Positions 12,101-22,700 of a stretch of 64,000 nucleotides of DNA are shown one piece after another. The translations under genes were made by a program, and so were the position numbers. The notes beneath the pieces were generated by a model, which saw nothing but the letters and a program-made list of their open reading frames with translations, did no database searches and was not told the origin of the DNA. Position 1 is the first letter of the stretch; each line of letters starts with the position of its first letter. This stretch comes from Anas platyrhynchos (Eukaryota; Chordata; Aves; Anseriformes; Anatidae), in NCBI RefSeq assembly GCF_047663525.1, contig NC_092591.1, positions 33,327,001 through 33,391,000 on the forward strand. Direction: 5' to 3'.

Positions 12101-13415
12101 AAAGCAAAACCAAATTAACTAGAACTTTCAGCAATTTAACTTCCCAGCACAGAACATCTTGCACTTGTAAGAGAATGCACAATAAACGTTTAATTACGCC
12201 TTCCACCTTCAGGAAGTAAACAGGGAGCATGCATAGCTCAACTTCCTGATTGTTATTTCCATTAGTGGTCTTACTGAACTTTATTCATTAGCTCATCAGC
12301 TTGTAAGCCTTAATGCAGTACAGTCACAAAACCTTCATGAAGTACGCGACTGCTATTTCACTAACAGGTAACTGGGGAACAAAAGGTGTGTGATTTCTAC
12401 AACATTCTGATTCCTACTGACTTTAGAAGAAAGTTGTGCAACTGAAGACTCCAGCAGTGACCAAAACTGAAATGCTGAACCAAGTGTCCATGATCCCCGT
12501 GTCTTAACACACATTAGGGCCTCACCACTGGCTATTTCATGTTCAAAGAACAGCTTTACTCCTGGGGTGCTTCTGCCAGTTTCCAAGTTCTTCACTGCAA
12601 TCAGGGAGTAGAAAAAATAGGTATGTCAAGTTCTGCTGTACAGGTAAAAACTTAGCATTTACTGAACAAAGCAAGAACAGAGGACCAGCTAGCTCTATTA
12701 ATTACAATAAAGTCAATAAAATGGGGATTTTAAAGGACAATATGTTCACTCTACGTTAACAGCACTTCCATACAATTACTCTGCGTGCTTAACAGGACAG
12801 ACTTTTGGTCTGCTATACCCACATCATCTCGAACCAGAGAGCACAGGCAGATCCAACTACTTTTATCTCAGCTTTAAGGCTGTGTTTTATTTATCCCAGG
12901 GCTGTTTAGGCTCTGGGGAACCACACACACGCGTTGTGGCAGGCACAGCAAGTGCTGGGCAGGCTGTGGGCTGGAGGCCGCACACGCTGTCCCCAGGCAG
13001 CCCCTGCAGAAGTCACCCACGGCTATTTTCAGACCAAGGGGTTCAAACAGCGGGGGGCAGGAGCATCAAACACCGCTTTTAACGACGGAACGAGTTACTG
13101 GTGCTTGTCCCCCAGAAGTCAGCCTCACATAGAGCTGCTTTCCTCAAAAAAAAAAAAAAAAAAAAAGAACAGGAGCACCCCAAGCAAGCCGCCCCGGGGC
13201 CGTGAGGCACCACAAACGCCCACAACAGCGCCTCAGCCTCCAGCCCCACACCAAGCCAGGGCGCTGGGGTACCACAGGCAGCCTCGACCTGTCCGCAGGA
13301 ACAGCCTCCGGTCGGGGCTGAGGTACTGCAGCACGCCCTGGAAGGCACCACCACGCAGGGTGAGCCTGACGGGCTTGCCCAGGGCAGCGCCGAGCCGCGG
13401 GCTGCTGAGCGCCAT
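1..13415 (-). CDS. EXD1: EXD1, exonuclease 3'-5' domain-containing protein 1 (3'-truncated by window)
   Basis: EXD1 is a germline piRNA-pathway protein; the mouse protein works with TDRD12 as an RNA-binding adapter. Ten coding exons are joined on the minus strand in 5' to 3' order: 13415-13289, 12594-12526, 11499-11448, 9878-9742, 8429-8365, 7203-7117, 6054-5950, 5831-5751, 1863-1720 and 126-1. All have GT-AG borders and compatible phases, giving 331 codons so far. The family is about 510 aa, so the C-terminal third lies outside. Residues 10-70 are LSm/Tudor-like (GKPVRLTLRGGAFQG). Residues 137-331 are a DEDD (RNase D-like) fold with VIHDCRW, VFDTQVADVLQFSM and ENPDIWF, close to the human protein as I remember it. 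The first catalytic Asp is absent (V163-G164-E165), as in the mammalian protein, which is reported to be nuclease-dead. I chose the ATG at 13415 because the LSm domain starts just after it; no upstream in-frame ATG was seen. Confidence 0.95.
1720..1863 (-). CDS. EXD1: EXD1 coding exon 9
   Basis: 144 nt encoding residues 242-289, starting VADVLQFSMATGGYFP and followed by LQECLMQHLKIPSKW. This matches the human VADVLQFSMETGGYLP segment. Acceptor TCACAG, donor TCA|GTGAGT. A 21-A tract (1631-1651) lies in the downstream intron. Confidence 0.95.
1864..5750 (-). other. EXD1 intron 8
   Basis: A 3.9-kb intron, one of the longest visible in the gene. I see no exon, CR1 copy or RNA gene in it. The stretch at about 2770-3330 has some plus-strand open frames that I could not assign. 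Confidence 0.6.
5751..5831 (-). CDS. EXD1: EXD1 coding exon 8 (Exo II position)
   Basis: 81 nt encoding residues 215-241, VIHDCRWISDCLFHQYSVLL then CNVFDTQ. The Exo II region keeps acidic residues (D218 and D224). Acceptor CTCCAG, donor CAG|GTACCC. Confidence 0.96.
5950..6054 (-). CDS. EXD1: EXD1 coding exon 7
   Basis: 105 nt encoding residues 180-214, from IATKSRIFLFDIFLLG to MVLEDKNILK, the central beta-strand and helix of the RNase D-like fold. Acceptor GTAG, donor AAG|GTAAGG. Confidence 0.95.
7117..7203 (-). CDS. EXD1: EXD1 coding exon 6 (Exo I position)
   Basis: 87 nt encoding residues 151-179, VLHLKQQRVVSVVGEGVNLC then RHGKLSWLQ. The Exo I D-x-E motif reads V163-G164-E165, so the Asp is lost. 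Acceptor CATTAG, donor CAG|GTAAGA. A second in-frame acceptor (CAG at 7188-7186) would drop six residues. Confidence 0.94.
8365..8429 (-). CDS. EXD1: EXD1 coding exon 5
   Basis: 65 nt encoding EKEEEKVEYTVIDCFPQKF and GPA. YTVID-QKFG is a hallmark of EXD1 just before the exonuclease fold. Acceptor TTTTAG, donor GCA|GTAAGT. Confidence 0.93.
8574..8727 (-). mobile_element. CR1 LINE 3' fragment, antisense
   Basis: Begins ATCATAGAATCACAGAATGG, then the standard complement of the CR1 3' end (AAAGATCATCTGGTCCCAAC, AGACCAGGTTGCTCAAAGCC). It is a 5'-truncated copy inserted antisense to this strand, in EXD1 intron 4 just upstream of exon 5. Confidence 0.93.
9742..9878 (-). CDS. EXD1: EXD1 coding exon 4 (variable linker)
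   Basis: 137 nt encoding residues 84-128, a low-conservation hydrophilic linker (CTSDAEGNGNKGADT to LNSLKYSLS) between the LSm-like and exonuclease domains. Acceptor GGCAG, donor CAG|GTAACA. Phase matches on both sides. Assigned by phase and position rather than by sequence similarity. Confidence 0.78.
10280..10349. repeat. Nested inverted repeat with perfect 20-bp palindrome
   Basis: CCTCTGATTATAATCAGAGG at 10324-10343 is its own reverse complement. A further 9-bp pair, CTGAAACCT (10280-10288) and AGGTTTCAG (10341-10349), encloses it. It lies in EXD1 intron 3 and has no known role. Confidence 0.75.
11448..11499 (-). CDS. EXD1: EXD1 coding exon 3
   Basis: 52 nt encoding VEVLDELDSGNGAAMLT plus two bases. 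VEVLDE aligns with VELLDE in the human protein. Acceptor TTGTAG, donor GA|GTATGT. The following exon supplies the missing base for Glu83. Confidence 0.85.
12526..12594 (-). CDS. EXD1: EXD1 coding exon 2
   Basis: 69 nt, phase 1 in and phase 1 out. Encodes VKNLETGRSTPGVKLFFEHE and the following IAS, the second half of the LSm-like domain. Acceptor TTGCAG, donor G|GTGAGG. Confidence 0.9.
13289..13415 (-). CDS. EXD1: EXD1 coding exon 1
   Basis: Encodes residues 1-42 plus one base, from ATG (MALSSPRLG) to FLRT. It carries the LSm-like strand motif GKPVRLTLRGGAFQGVLQ. The donor reads ACAG|GTCGAG. The exon is very GC-rich because it lies in the shared CpG island. Confidence 0.88.
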
Positions 13416-13669
13416 GAGGGCGGTGCGGACCCCCCAGCCGCGCACCTGAGGCGCCACACAAAATGGCGGCGGGGCGCGCGTGCGCGGGGCGGCCGAGGGG
13501 CGGGCGGCGGGGCCGAGCCGGGCCGATAAGAGGCGGCTCCGCAGCGGGGCCTTCTGACTAAACGCTGCGCGGCCGGGCCCGGCCCGGGGGTGGCGGCACC
13601 GGCACCGCTGTGGGTTTTCGGCTGTAGGACGCCTTGTGGGTGCGGAGTGCTGGTGAGGTCTCTGCGGAG
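13416..13669. promoter_or_regulatory. EXD1/CHP1 divergent CpG-island promoter
   Basis: 254 bp separate the divergent start codons. It is CpG-dense with no TATA box. It contains a YY1-type motif (AAAATGGCGGC, 13460-13470), an NRF1-like GCGCGCGTGCGCGG just after it, and GC boxes (GGGGCGGGC). The island extends into both first exons, about 13.2-13.97 kb. Motif roles are inferred. Confidence 0.8.
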
Positions 13670-13736
13670 ATGGGTTCCCGGGCGTCTACGCTGCTGCGGG
13701 ATGAGGAGATCGAGGAGATCAAGAAGGAGACGGGCT
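13670..13736 (+). CDS. CHP1: CHP1 coding exon 1
   Basis: Residues 1-22 plus one base. MGSRAST carries the N-myristoylation signal, followed by the acidic helix [15 protein letters not shown]. Donor GGCT|GTGAGT. An upstream in-frame ATG at 13634 would extend the protein, but it would bury the myristoylated Gly and was rejected. Confidence 0.97.
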
Positions 13737-16700
13737 GTGAGTGCGGGCGGGCCGGGGGCTCCTCAGGGCGGGGAGGGAAGGAGCCGGCGCCGCGCTCCCA
13801 ACCGGGCACCGGCGGCTGTGGGGGTGCGAGGCGCCTCCCGTAGGCCTGTGTGCAGTGGGGGGGTGCCGCCTGCCCGAAATCCCGGCTCGGCGGGTGCCCC
13901 TCGGTCGCAGCCGTCCCCGGGAGCTGTCACCGGCCGGCCCCGGGCTGCCGCAGGAGCCATTGCCGCGATTTGAGGTGGGCTCTGGGGCTGGAGTTTGTCT
14001 CCAGCAGCTGCTGGAGCCCCCCAGAGTGCTCTCGTTGTAATTTTTTTAAAAAAGTTGCCTTAAGTGTATTCAGAGTGAATACCCTCGTTGGCACTGGGAG
14101 CATAAAGGAGGTAGCGACACTTGTGTAAGTTTGGCATGTTTAACAGATGAAAAAGGAAATTCTTGTTTTAGTCAGAAGCTGAGAGTATTATTCTAGTTGG
14201 ACCAGAACATATCACCCTTCTGCTGTATGGTACTTGAACAAGTTGCTCTCCATAAAGTACTTCAGAAGAGGTAGAATTCAGTTTTGCTGCTGTCTATTCC
14301 AGTCAGATGGATTAAGCTGAGAATTCTGGCAAACAAATTCTATAAACACAGGGTACCTTTTAAACTAATCAGACAGGAAGGTCATGACATCATGGTATCA
14401 CTTTGCTGCTTGTTTTTTCTTCTCTTTCTTCAGGTAACAATGTCTTTTAGGTCATGTGTTTGTCCTCATGCTTACCCATCTCTTCATGCTACATAAATAA
14501 TTTCATTTGCTTTCTTTTCAACAAAAGCGTCATGTATTTGTTTTAGGTGATAGCATTTTGTGTGTCAGGTAAACAAGTGAGTACTGAAAAGGAATGCAAG
14601 AAAATTAAGACTGTATTGGCCAGTGTAATGGACAGCTGAGTGAGTTAACATACTTTCCGTCATGATCGTTTTTCCATTTGTCAAGGGAACATTCTACAGG
14701 AGGGTCATGATAAACAAGTTAGAATATAGAAGTCTGCTTATTCAGCAAGAACTTAATGTTTTTTTCTTCTTAAACAAGAAAATTATAGGGTAAAGGTAGC
14801 CTGGCTATTAATCACACTTTAAAAAACAAACACCAAAGCTGGAATGCTCTTTCAGAAGGCTGTACTTCTTTCTTCCCTTGTTTTATTATTGATGCAGTTT
14901 GATCCCTAGAATTTTGCTTATATGATGGCTAAATAAATACTATTAAGATAGCTGTATAGACATGACATTCTAAGCAATAAAGCCACCCAGCTCTAAATGC
15001 TTTGATTATATCTTTAATTTGGGAGGGTTAAGATTGTGATCAGTATGTTTAAGCCTTGTGGCCTGATTTTTGCTTCATTTCCCTGTGTTCTTACTATTCA
15101 GTTCTATTAGTTGTTAAATACAATTTTGTTAATCAAGTATTGCTGATCTCTGACTCATGCTCATAAGTCATCATAGGGTGTCTCTTTGGCTTGATCAAAT
15201 CTTTTTTCCTATGTCTATAAACAGTCCAGGAATGTGATTCTCCTCTGCCTTCTGTACTTTTATAGGTAGATGGAAAATTCCACCAAGCTTTAGCACTTAA
15301 ACACTTCACGTAAGTGCAAATATTTAAGTAAGGTACAAGATGGGAGAAAAACAGGACTGTAGGTTATCTGGAATGAAGTTCACAGCAGGAATGTAGTTTA
15401 ATTGAATAGAGTATCCTATAACTTGTTAGAAACCTAATGCTGATGATACTTCACCTATTAAGAGTTTGAGAAACAGTCTTTGTAGAAGTGACCTGATTTG
15501 GCAGTAATACATGTCCATCTTGAATTGATGCTCTGGTGAGCACTACTAAGGATTTTTTCTGTCTTGGTTTCTTTATTATGGAAAAATGTCTTTTCCAGTT
15601 TTTCTGGGGTAAGTACAACAGAGTGAATATTACATTTAACCTATTGGAATGAATTTTGCTATCCTCATGCTTCATTTTTATATAGCACAAAACTGAATAG
15701 CTGATGATACTAATGAGTGATAAACTATATGTTAATATTCTTTAGCTGAAGAGACTAAAAAAATCTGAGAGAGCTCTGAGAAGCATAATGTGTTACAAGC
15801 CATACAGTGATGTCTAAAAATCTCTTGAATAAACTTATAAATCTGGAGTCAAATTCTATGCTACTTGTTTTTTATTGTGATTAAGAACACTTCTTAGCAT
15901 AATAAATTTAGAAATATCTACAAAGGCAATGCTTCCGAGAACTGAGGAATAATGTGTCCATGAAAACCTCTACTTAGTGGCAGGTAATCTTCAGTAGGCT
16001 CTCAGTTATAAGAGTTAAGTCTGAAGTTGACGGTCTGAAACCTTACATGTGTTGTGGAACTTTTGTTTTGCATATAAGTATTTTGAAATTTGAGTTTGAA
16101 AAAAAAAAAACAAACTCAAGTACTCCTAATTATTTTTTCATTTCAGTATGACTATAAAAAACAAATGAAAGGACCAAGATGTATGTTACTTGTCAGCACT
16201 CTTGAAAGCTTTTTTGGAAAGCCATTGGAATGTAACAGTATTCAAACTCTAATTCATAGCCTTTGTTCCTATGCTTTGAAACTGTTCACGTAACATTTAA
16301 TAATAAACTAATGCTCAATGACAGCATAGAAGAAAAAATATTTCAGTGGCCAAAGGTGATGGATTTTCTGATGGTTATTTATATATTTAGGAAATATGTA
16401 AGTAATACATGTATCAGAAAGTACAAGCAGTCTCCCTGTTAAAGATGCTTTAAAAAACAAACCCTGAATCTGGAATGCTCTTCCAGAAGGTTTGACCCTT
16501 TTTCTCCTGTTATTTTATACTCTATGGTGTATTTAGGAAAAATATAAAGATATATCTTGTGCTACTGTTTTGGACAAAACTTTCAGAGTATCTAATTAGA
16601 AACACCTTGCTAATGATTTTGGCAGAAGTAAAATAACATACAGCTACTAACATAGGGGGCTTGACTTAAATGTTTAGAAGGGCCTTAATAACAGCAGAAT

Positions 16701-19700
16701 AGATAAAATCCTGTTTCAAGTAGCTTTAAGCCTTAGCTTTTGATTTTAAGAAGCAGTCATAAATTGTAAATCTTGTTCTGGTTTTCTTTTGGTCAGCAGA
16801 GTGTCAGGAATCTTTATTTTGCATGAGAAAGCTTTGAAAAGTGTCCAGTGCTGCAACTTATGTGAAGGATAGGAGTCAAAAGGAAATTTTGAAAATACAG
16901 TGGTTGATCTGAATCATCTTCCTTTGTCGTATTGCTGTGATTTGCTGTTTGTCTAGTATGACGTTAACAAAAACACTGCTTCTCCTGTCAATAGCTGCAA
17001 ATTCATCCCATTCTAACTATTACGGAGGTGTTCAAAAAATGGAGTTGCATACACTGGCTTGAAACTGGTAGATGAATGGAAATCTCATCACTCTTTCCAG
17101 GAGCTGTGGAAGTGCAAGGCTTCTTACCAGAGGTGTAACCCCAGGCTACTATTGTTTCATAATCCATTGTTGTGTTTGCATGTAGTATCTAAAATAATAA
17201 ATTAGAAACACAGAAATTAGAAGTCTTTAAAATAGTAGTGTCTGCTTTCTATGTGTGTGTTGCTTAACTTGAAATTGAGCAAGCTGTCTGATCTGATTGT
17301 AGAGAAGTTGCCTTATGTGGAACTGAGCAAATTGCCCAACCCAGTGCAAAGAATGTAGGTTGCTGAGTAGATATGGGAAAAAAAGTTACTGGCAGGTCAT
17401 CCTAAAGGAAGAAACAGTTGGAAGGAATGTTTGAACCTAAACAAATAGGCTAGAGAAAGAACAAACCTGATTGAAACAACAACAAAATTGCCTCAGTAGT
17501 TACAGGTCAGAAAACTGCTGTGCAACCTGTTCCCAAATAAGTTTTATACATGGGCTGGTGAAGGCTTTTAAAACAATTGAATCCAAACATTACACGAAGT
17601 ACTGGTTCAACATTGTGTGAAATCACACCTTTACTGAGTAAACATTACAGTTCAATGCAGTCTTACTCCATCTATTTATTAACTTTTGAAGGGACTCTGA
17701 ATAGCCAGCATCTTCTGTTAGACAATTTTCTGATGTTACAGGAACTGATGCTCTAGACAGATTCCCCTGTTTCCACCATGGACTAATCTAAAGATCTAGA
17801 TGTCTGGTATATTTTAATCATGATAATATCAACACCACTATGCTAAATCTAACAAGTGGCTTTGGCATCTTTATTACAAATTGGAGATTTAGCCTGCAAT
17901 AACTTTCTGCTTGCTTTGTCCAACTTCCTCCTGAACTTGTTTAAAAATAGACTTTTCAACTTTTAATTCATTGTCCCAGAAGCCTGCAAATTCATTTTGT
18001 GAAACCTAAAATGAAATTGTGTCTAGATTCAGGCAGTTCTCTAAAGGACAAATGGTGACCAGGTATAAAGTTTGACCATTTGCCAAATGCAGAGAAACAG
18101 TACATTCTCCATTTAAGGACAGAAAACAGACAACAGGAGTAGAGATGAACAAAAGAGAAGGAAAGATGCTACAGGAAAGGTTTTAGTTTTCTGAATGAAG
18201 TAGAAGAGATTGGTAGAGGTGTTAAGACTATTTCTAGCCACAAAGGAATGTAAGGAAATACAGTAGAACTGTAATTCAAATCTTCTGGTAACAGTAATTC
18301 AGTGTAATGAGTTCTATGCCTACAAGGAAACACTGACGTGCTAATCTGTTTGTTCTTTTTCGTCCTTCAGTCTCCCACAGTCAAATCACTCGCTTGTATA
18401 GTCGCTTCACTAGCCTGGACAAAGGAGAAAATGGCACTCTGAGGTAGGTACCATCACTAACTTGGCTCTCCTTGTGTTGACACATCTGTAATGGTGGCTT
18501 GCTGTTGCAGGATGCCTGCGTGTTTTCCTCATATGGTGAATCAGTGAGGCTGTTATAACAGGTTCCTTCATACCTACTGTCTATGTGGAATTTCAAGTTT
18601 GCTCTTTTATGAGAGGTCAGGAGAAATCTGATGGTTGAACTGAGTAAGGGTGCTCTAAATACCGTGTCTTTACTGTAGAGCTGAAGGCTTGTAGTAGTTA
18701 ATACCAGGAAGGCCAGAGTTGATTTCAGGGTTTCTCAACAAACGTTCAGAAATGTTGAACCATGGAACTTGCTCTTATCTAACATGGGCAACTGCCTTTG
18801 TTTCACATTCACCATATAATCACATCTGCCAGAACCAGAGCACAAGGAAGCTTGAGACAATATAGGACAGAGTGGAAAGCGGAAAGGGACCTTGTAACAT
18901 AGCATATGGGGTCTGGCTGAGATCAAGTTAATTTTCTTCATAGCAATTCCATCCTGGCCCAGTGAATACAGATTCAGGGATCACCCAGGGTTTTGTATGA
19001 TACGATCTTGCAAAATGTGACTGTAGGATGCACTACAAACATAAAGCTAGACCTACCTATAAACTTGGCTAGGCAGAATGCTAGAATCACTGTTGAAAAG
19101 GTGAAAGTGCAAAGTTGTAAGATATACCCTTTGGCAGTACCACTAGCTGCCTGCAGTTTCCTTCTGACTCATATGCAGTTCCTTCTGGTGCCACAAATTG
19201 TTGACTTCTCAGTTAACATTTAAGTAACTGGTTGTGCAGTTGTTATAGTGTAAACAAAACTAAGTGATTATTTTTGGTTAAAAAAGCTTTCCATCCTTTT
19301 TTGGCTTGTTCAGATATTCTTCAGTCTGACTCCAGTGATTTGAACTGTGGTTGCACTGCGAATATGTGGACTGCCATAGCTGAAGGGATGAAAATGGAGT
19401 GTGGGCGTGGAAGCAATTGGCTTGGGATGGGATGGGCAGGAACTTCTTAAGCCTGCTCTGCCACTGAAGCCAATGCATCATACATTGTAGCATTGGCTAT
19501 TGTGACATACAGACCAGCTGACTGTAGATAACAAGACTACAACTACTCTCAGAACTAAAGAGAACACTGACAGCCTCTTCAGACTCTGTATGTGGGTTTA
19601 GCTTTTACTGATTATCAAAGATGATGGCTGCTAGACTAGTCTAGCACAATTTGAAACTGAATGTAGGCACACGCTCTTTCTCAACTCCTCCCTCCAACTT

Positions 19701-22700
19701 TAGATTCACCTACTGCAGACAAAAACTGTATAAATTTCAAATGTTGTACTTAATTTATGTGAGATGGATAATTCATCAAATATTTTATGAGTATCAGTTG
19801 CACAATGGTTGGCTTCGGTGTTAGGTATCAGGAGGAGTTTAACTTTCATTGTTGATAATCATGTGATTCTGGGGAAAGGAAGTTCTTTTGGAAAATCCCA
19901 GCAAGCATGCAAACTGTGATCTATTAACTTGCAGTCTGGGCCTCTAAGCATAGCCAGCATCCAGCCACGGCTGGCTTAGAGTGGCATTTGAATTTTGTGA
20001 CCTGTCCTAGTATCCACAATATGTGAAAACAGTCATCAAGTTTAAGTAATGAAAAAGTACTTCCTGAAAAAACAATGGTGAGGTATGGGGGGGAAGAGAT
20101 TGAGAATTACAGATCGGAAGCTTAGAAATTATGGTTGGTTCGGAAATACTTATCAAAGAACTTCTTACTTTCACATAAGCAAGATGAAGTTATGTGCTTA
20201 CTGCCATCAAACAATTTGGAAGCAGTATCTTCTGATTGTTCCCTGTAAGCAAGAATGATTTTCTGTAAGGCTCTTACACCTTTGCCTTGTAAATCAGACA
20301 TAGCTAAAATCACTTTTTCTGATCATGGTCAGGTGTTATGCAGTTTTTTGTGGCATGAAACATCCATAAATATGGGCCGTGCTTCTGAAGAAGGGGAAGA
20401 ACTGTGTTGTCCTTACCCGTGTATCAAAAATGGGCAAAGTAAAGAGCATCGTGAGCAGGTTTGGTAAATGATTATTGCTCATGGTAGTTAGAGAAGGTAG
20501 GTAGTTCATTCTGGGACTATAATCCAAAGCTGAGATCTTTCCTAGCCAGATGATTCCATCCATTGTATTGATGTGCAGTTCCAAGTTGGTGCCTTTTCAA
20601 AGGTATATGGGATAAAAAGGAAGAGTATTGATGGAGACAGCTTCATGTGCCTTTTGGCTCTTTCCCCTCTTCATCCTCCAATTCCAACTTTGGCTACTGA
20701 TTAAGTGCTATCAGTTCTTTAAAAGTGTAAAGAAAATTATATTTTTCTTTCACTTTTCCTAAACAAAATGGCTAAACTCTGGCTTGTACTGTATGAATGA
20801 AAGCAGGTTGTAAAAGCAAGGACAAAACTTCCTTTGATTTCAATACTGTGGCAGAGTTGCCAAAACAAAGGGTTGATGCCTTGGAATATCTGTAGCTACA
20901 TACAATTGTGAAATCTGATCCATATCAGTTCTGCCTACATCCTGACTGTAGGCTGGGAGGAAACCAGCGTGCGCACCTCTCCTTTTCATGTTGATCTCAA
21001 AGATGAGGGTACTGGAGTATGTGAACAGGATAAGCATAAGCTTGATTCAGTGAGTTTTAGGGCTGTTTTGAGAGCTGGTACTGGTGTGCACCACACATCA
21101 TGCACCTGCTCCAAAACTATCCCCTACTTATGAGTCAGTATAAGTATCTCTAGGCAGTCCTGTAGTGAACTATAAAACAAGATACTTGTCTTAACTGCTA
21201 CTCTTGCATGTAACTATTGCATGGAGCCTCCCACTTACAATACTTTTTTCTGCACTGAGGAAATGACATGTTAAGCACTTCAGAGGTTTGGTTTTTTGTT
21301 TCTTTTACTGAACAGCAATTAGTTTACCCTGGTGAGTATAGAAGAGGAAGGGAGGCAAATGCTCTGAAAGCTGATACTAGGAGAATAGACACAGTGCTGT
21401 TTATGTAAGTCTTGCACTTATAAAAACTGTTCACAAGGCAGTGTATCCTAGAGAACTTCAGAAAGCCTTTGGTCCTGAGAGCAGGGTAACAAGCTATCAA
21501 AGCCATCTGTTGATCTTTGTCAGTAAATTGAATCAGTTCAGTCTGGGAAAGTGTTAGGTTTGTTCTTAATAGTTCAAACTGATACTGCATGTATTCACAC
21601 TAGAATGTGCAGGTTAGCTACCTGAACATGAAATTCTTTACCTTTGCTTAAGAAAATGCAAAAAATTTTCAGCTTTATCCAAAACACACAAAACAAGCAT
21701 CATATGGGTTTGGGCTGCTGAATGATAGGATACTATACTAATTCACATTCCTGTCCTTGCCTGTGCTTTCCTTTATTTATGCAAGTTTTTTTTCCTGTTG
21801 CTTTTCTTTCAATTATCACTTTTACTTTTGGTATACTTTGGAATAATTGCTTTATAAACATTAGTCACAGTTAAACTTTTAAACTCCTATAGACCATGTG
21901 TGAGGATGAAGTTAGATGAGGTGGCTGACACAACTATGAGAGGAGAATGACCACTCTTTATTACTTCTCCAGGCTCCTAACACATCTTTTCAGCTGTGGT
22001 GCTGTTAGTAAATTGAAGCAATTCAAAAATTAGTCTAATTCAACAGGAAAATAGCTGGGAGGATGGAGAGCTGTCTTTTGGGTTAGTGAGGTGCTTGGAC
22101 CACAAGAAAGTCTGATGAATGATAAAGCTAATGTTAGCTAGGGAAAGGAGTAGTGAAATATCTTTTTAATAGTAACCTGTTAAATATGACCCTCTTGCCA
22201 CCCTACTCTTTGAATTATTTCCCTCTTTTGAATTATTTTTTACTGCTTATACCCTGTGGACACTTTTCCTTTCTTCCACAACTTTCGTTATGCGTATGGC
22301 TTGTTTTCTTTTACTTGCCCTGGGCTCAAGATAGCCCCATGCTCATCCCTGTTAGGTAATGGTGCTTGTGACTTACTATTTAGAAGTAGAAGGGCAGCCA
22401 GATACAGAGGGTTCAGTAGGTCCCTTGCAGCCTTTAGGATAAGACAGCCACCTCTAGCATAGGGATCTGTGATATGCCTTGAAGGGTATACTCATGCTTA
22501 GAAATACTTATCTTAAAATCCACAGATTCCTTGCTGCAAAGTATGAGTGTGAATGCTGTGGCGCATATAAAAACCATTTGGTCTGCATAATGATAACATG
22601 CAGTTAAAGGCTACTTTGTGTTATGTTTAAGTAAGGATTTAGTAAAATCTGGGCCCTAGAAATACCACGTCAGAAGAGCCTTGTTGCTATGGCACATAAA

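Noticed and set aside
13079-13461. Overlapping minus-strand open frames of 105-126 codons beginning with GTG near the EXD1 start
   Set aside because: These are GC-rich shadow frames. Only the frame with GKPVRLTLRGG continues in phase into EXD1 exon 2, and its first ATG is at 13415.
13634-13669. In-frame upstream ATG extending CHP1 by 12 codons
   Set aside because: It would bury the conserved MGSRAS myristoylation site; the family always starts at the inner ATG.
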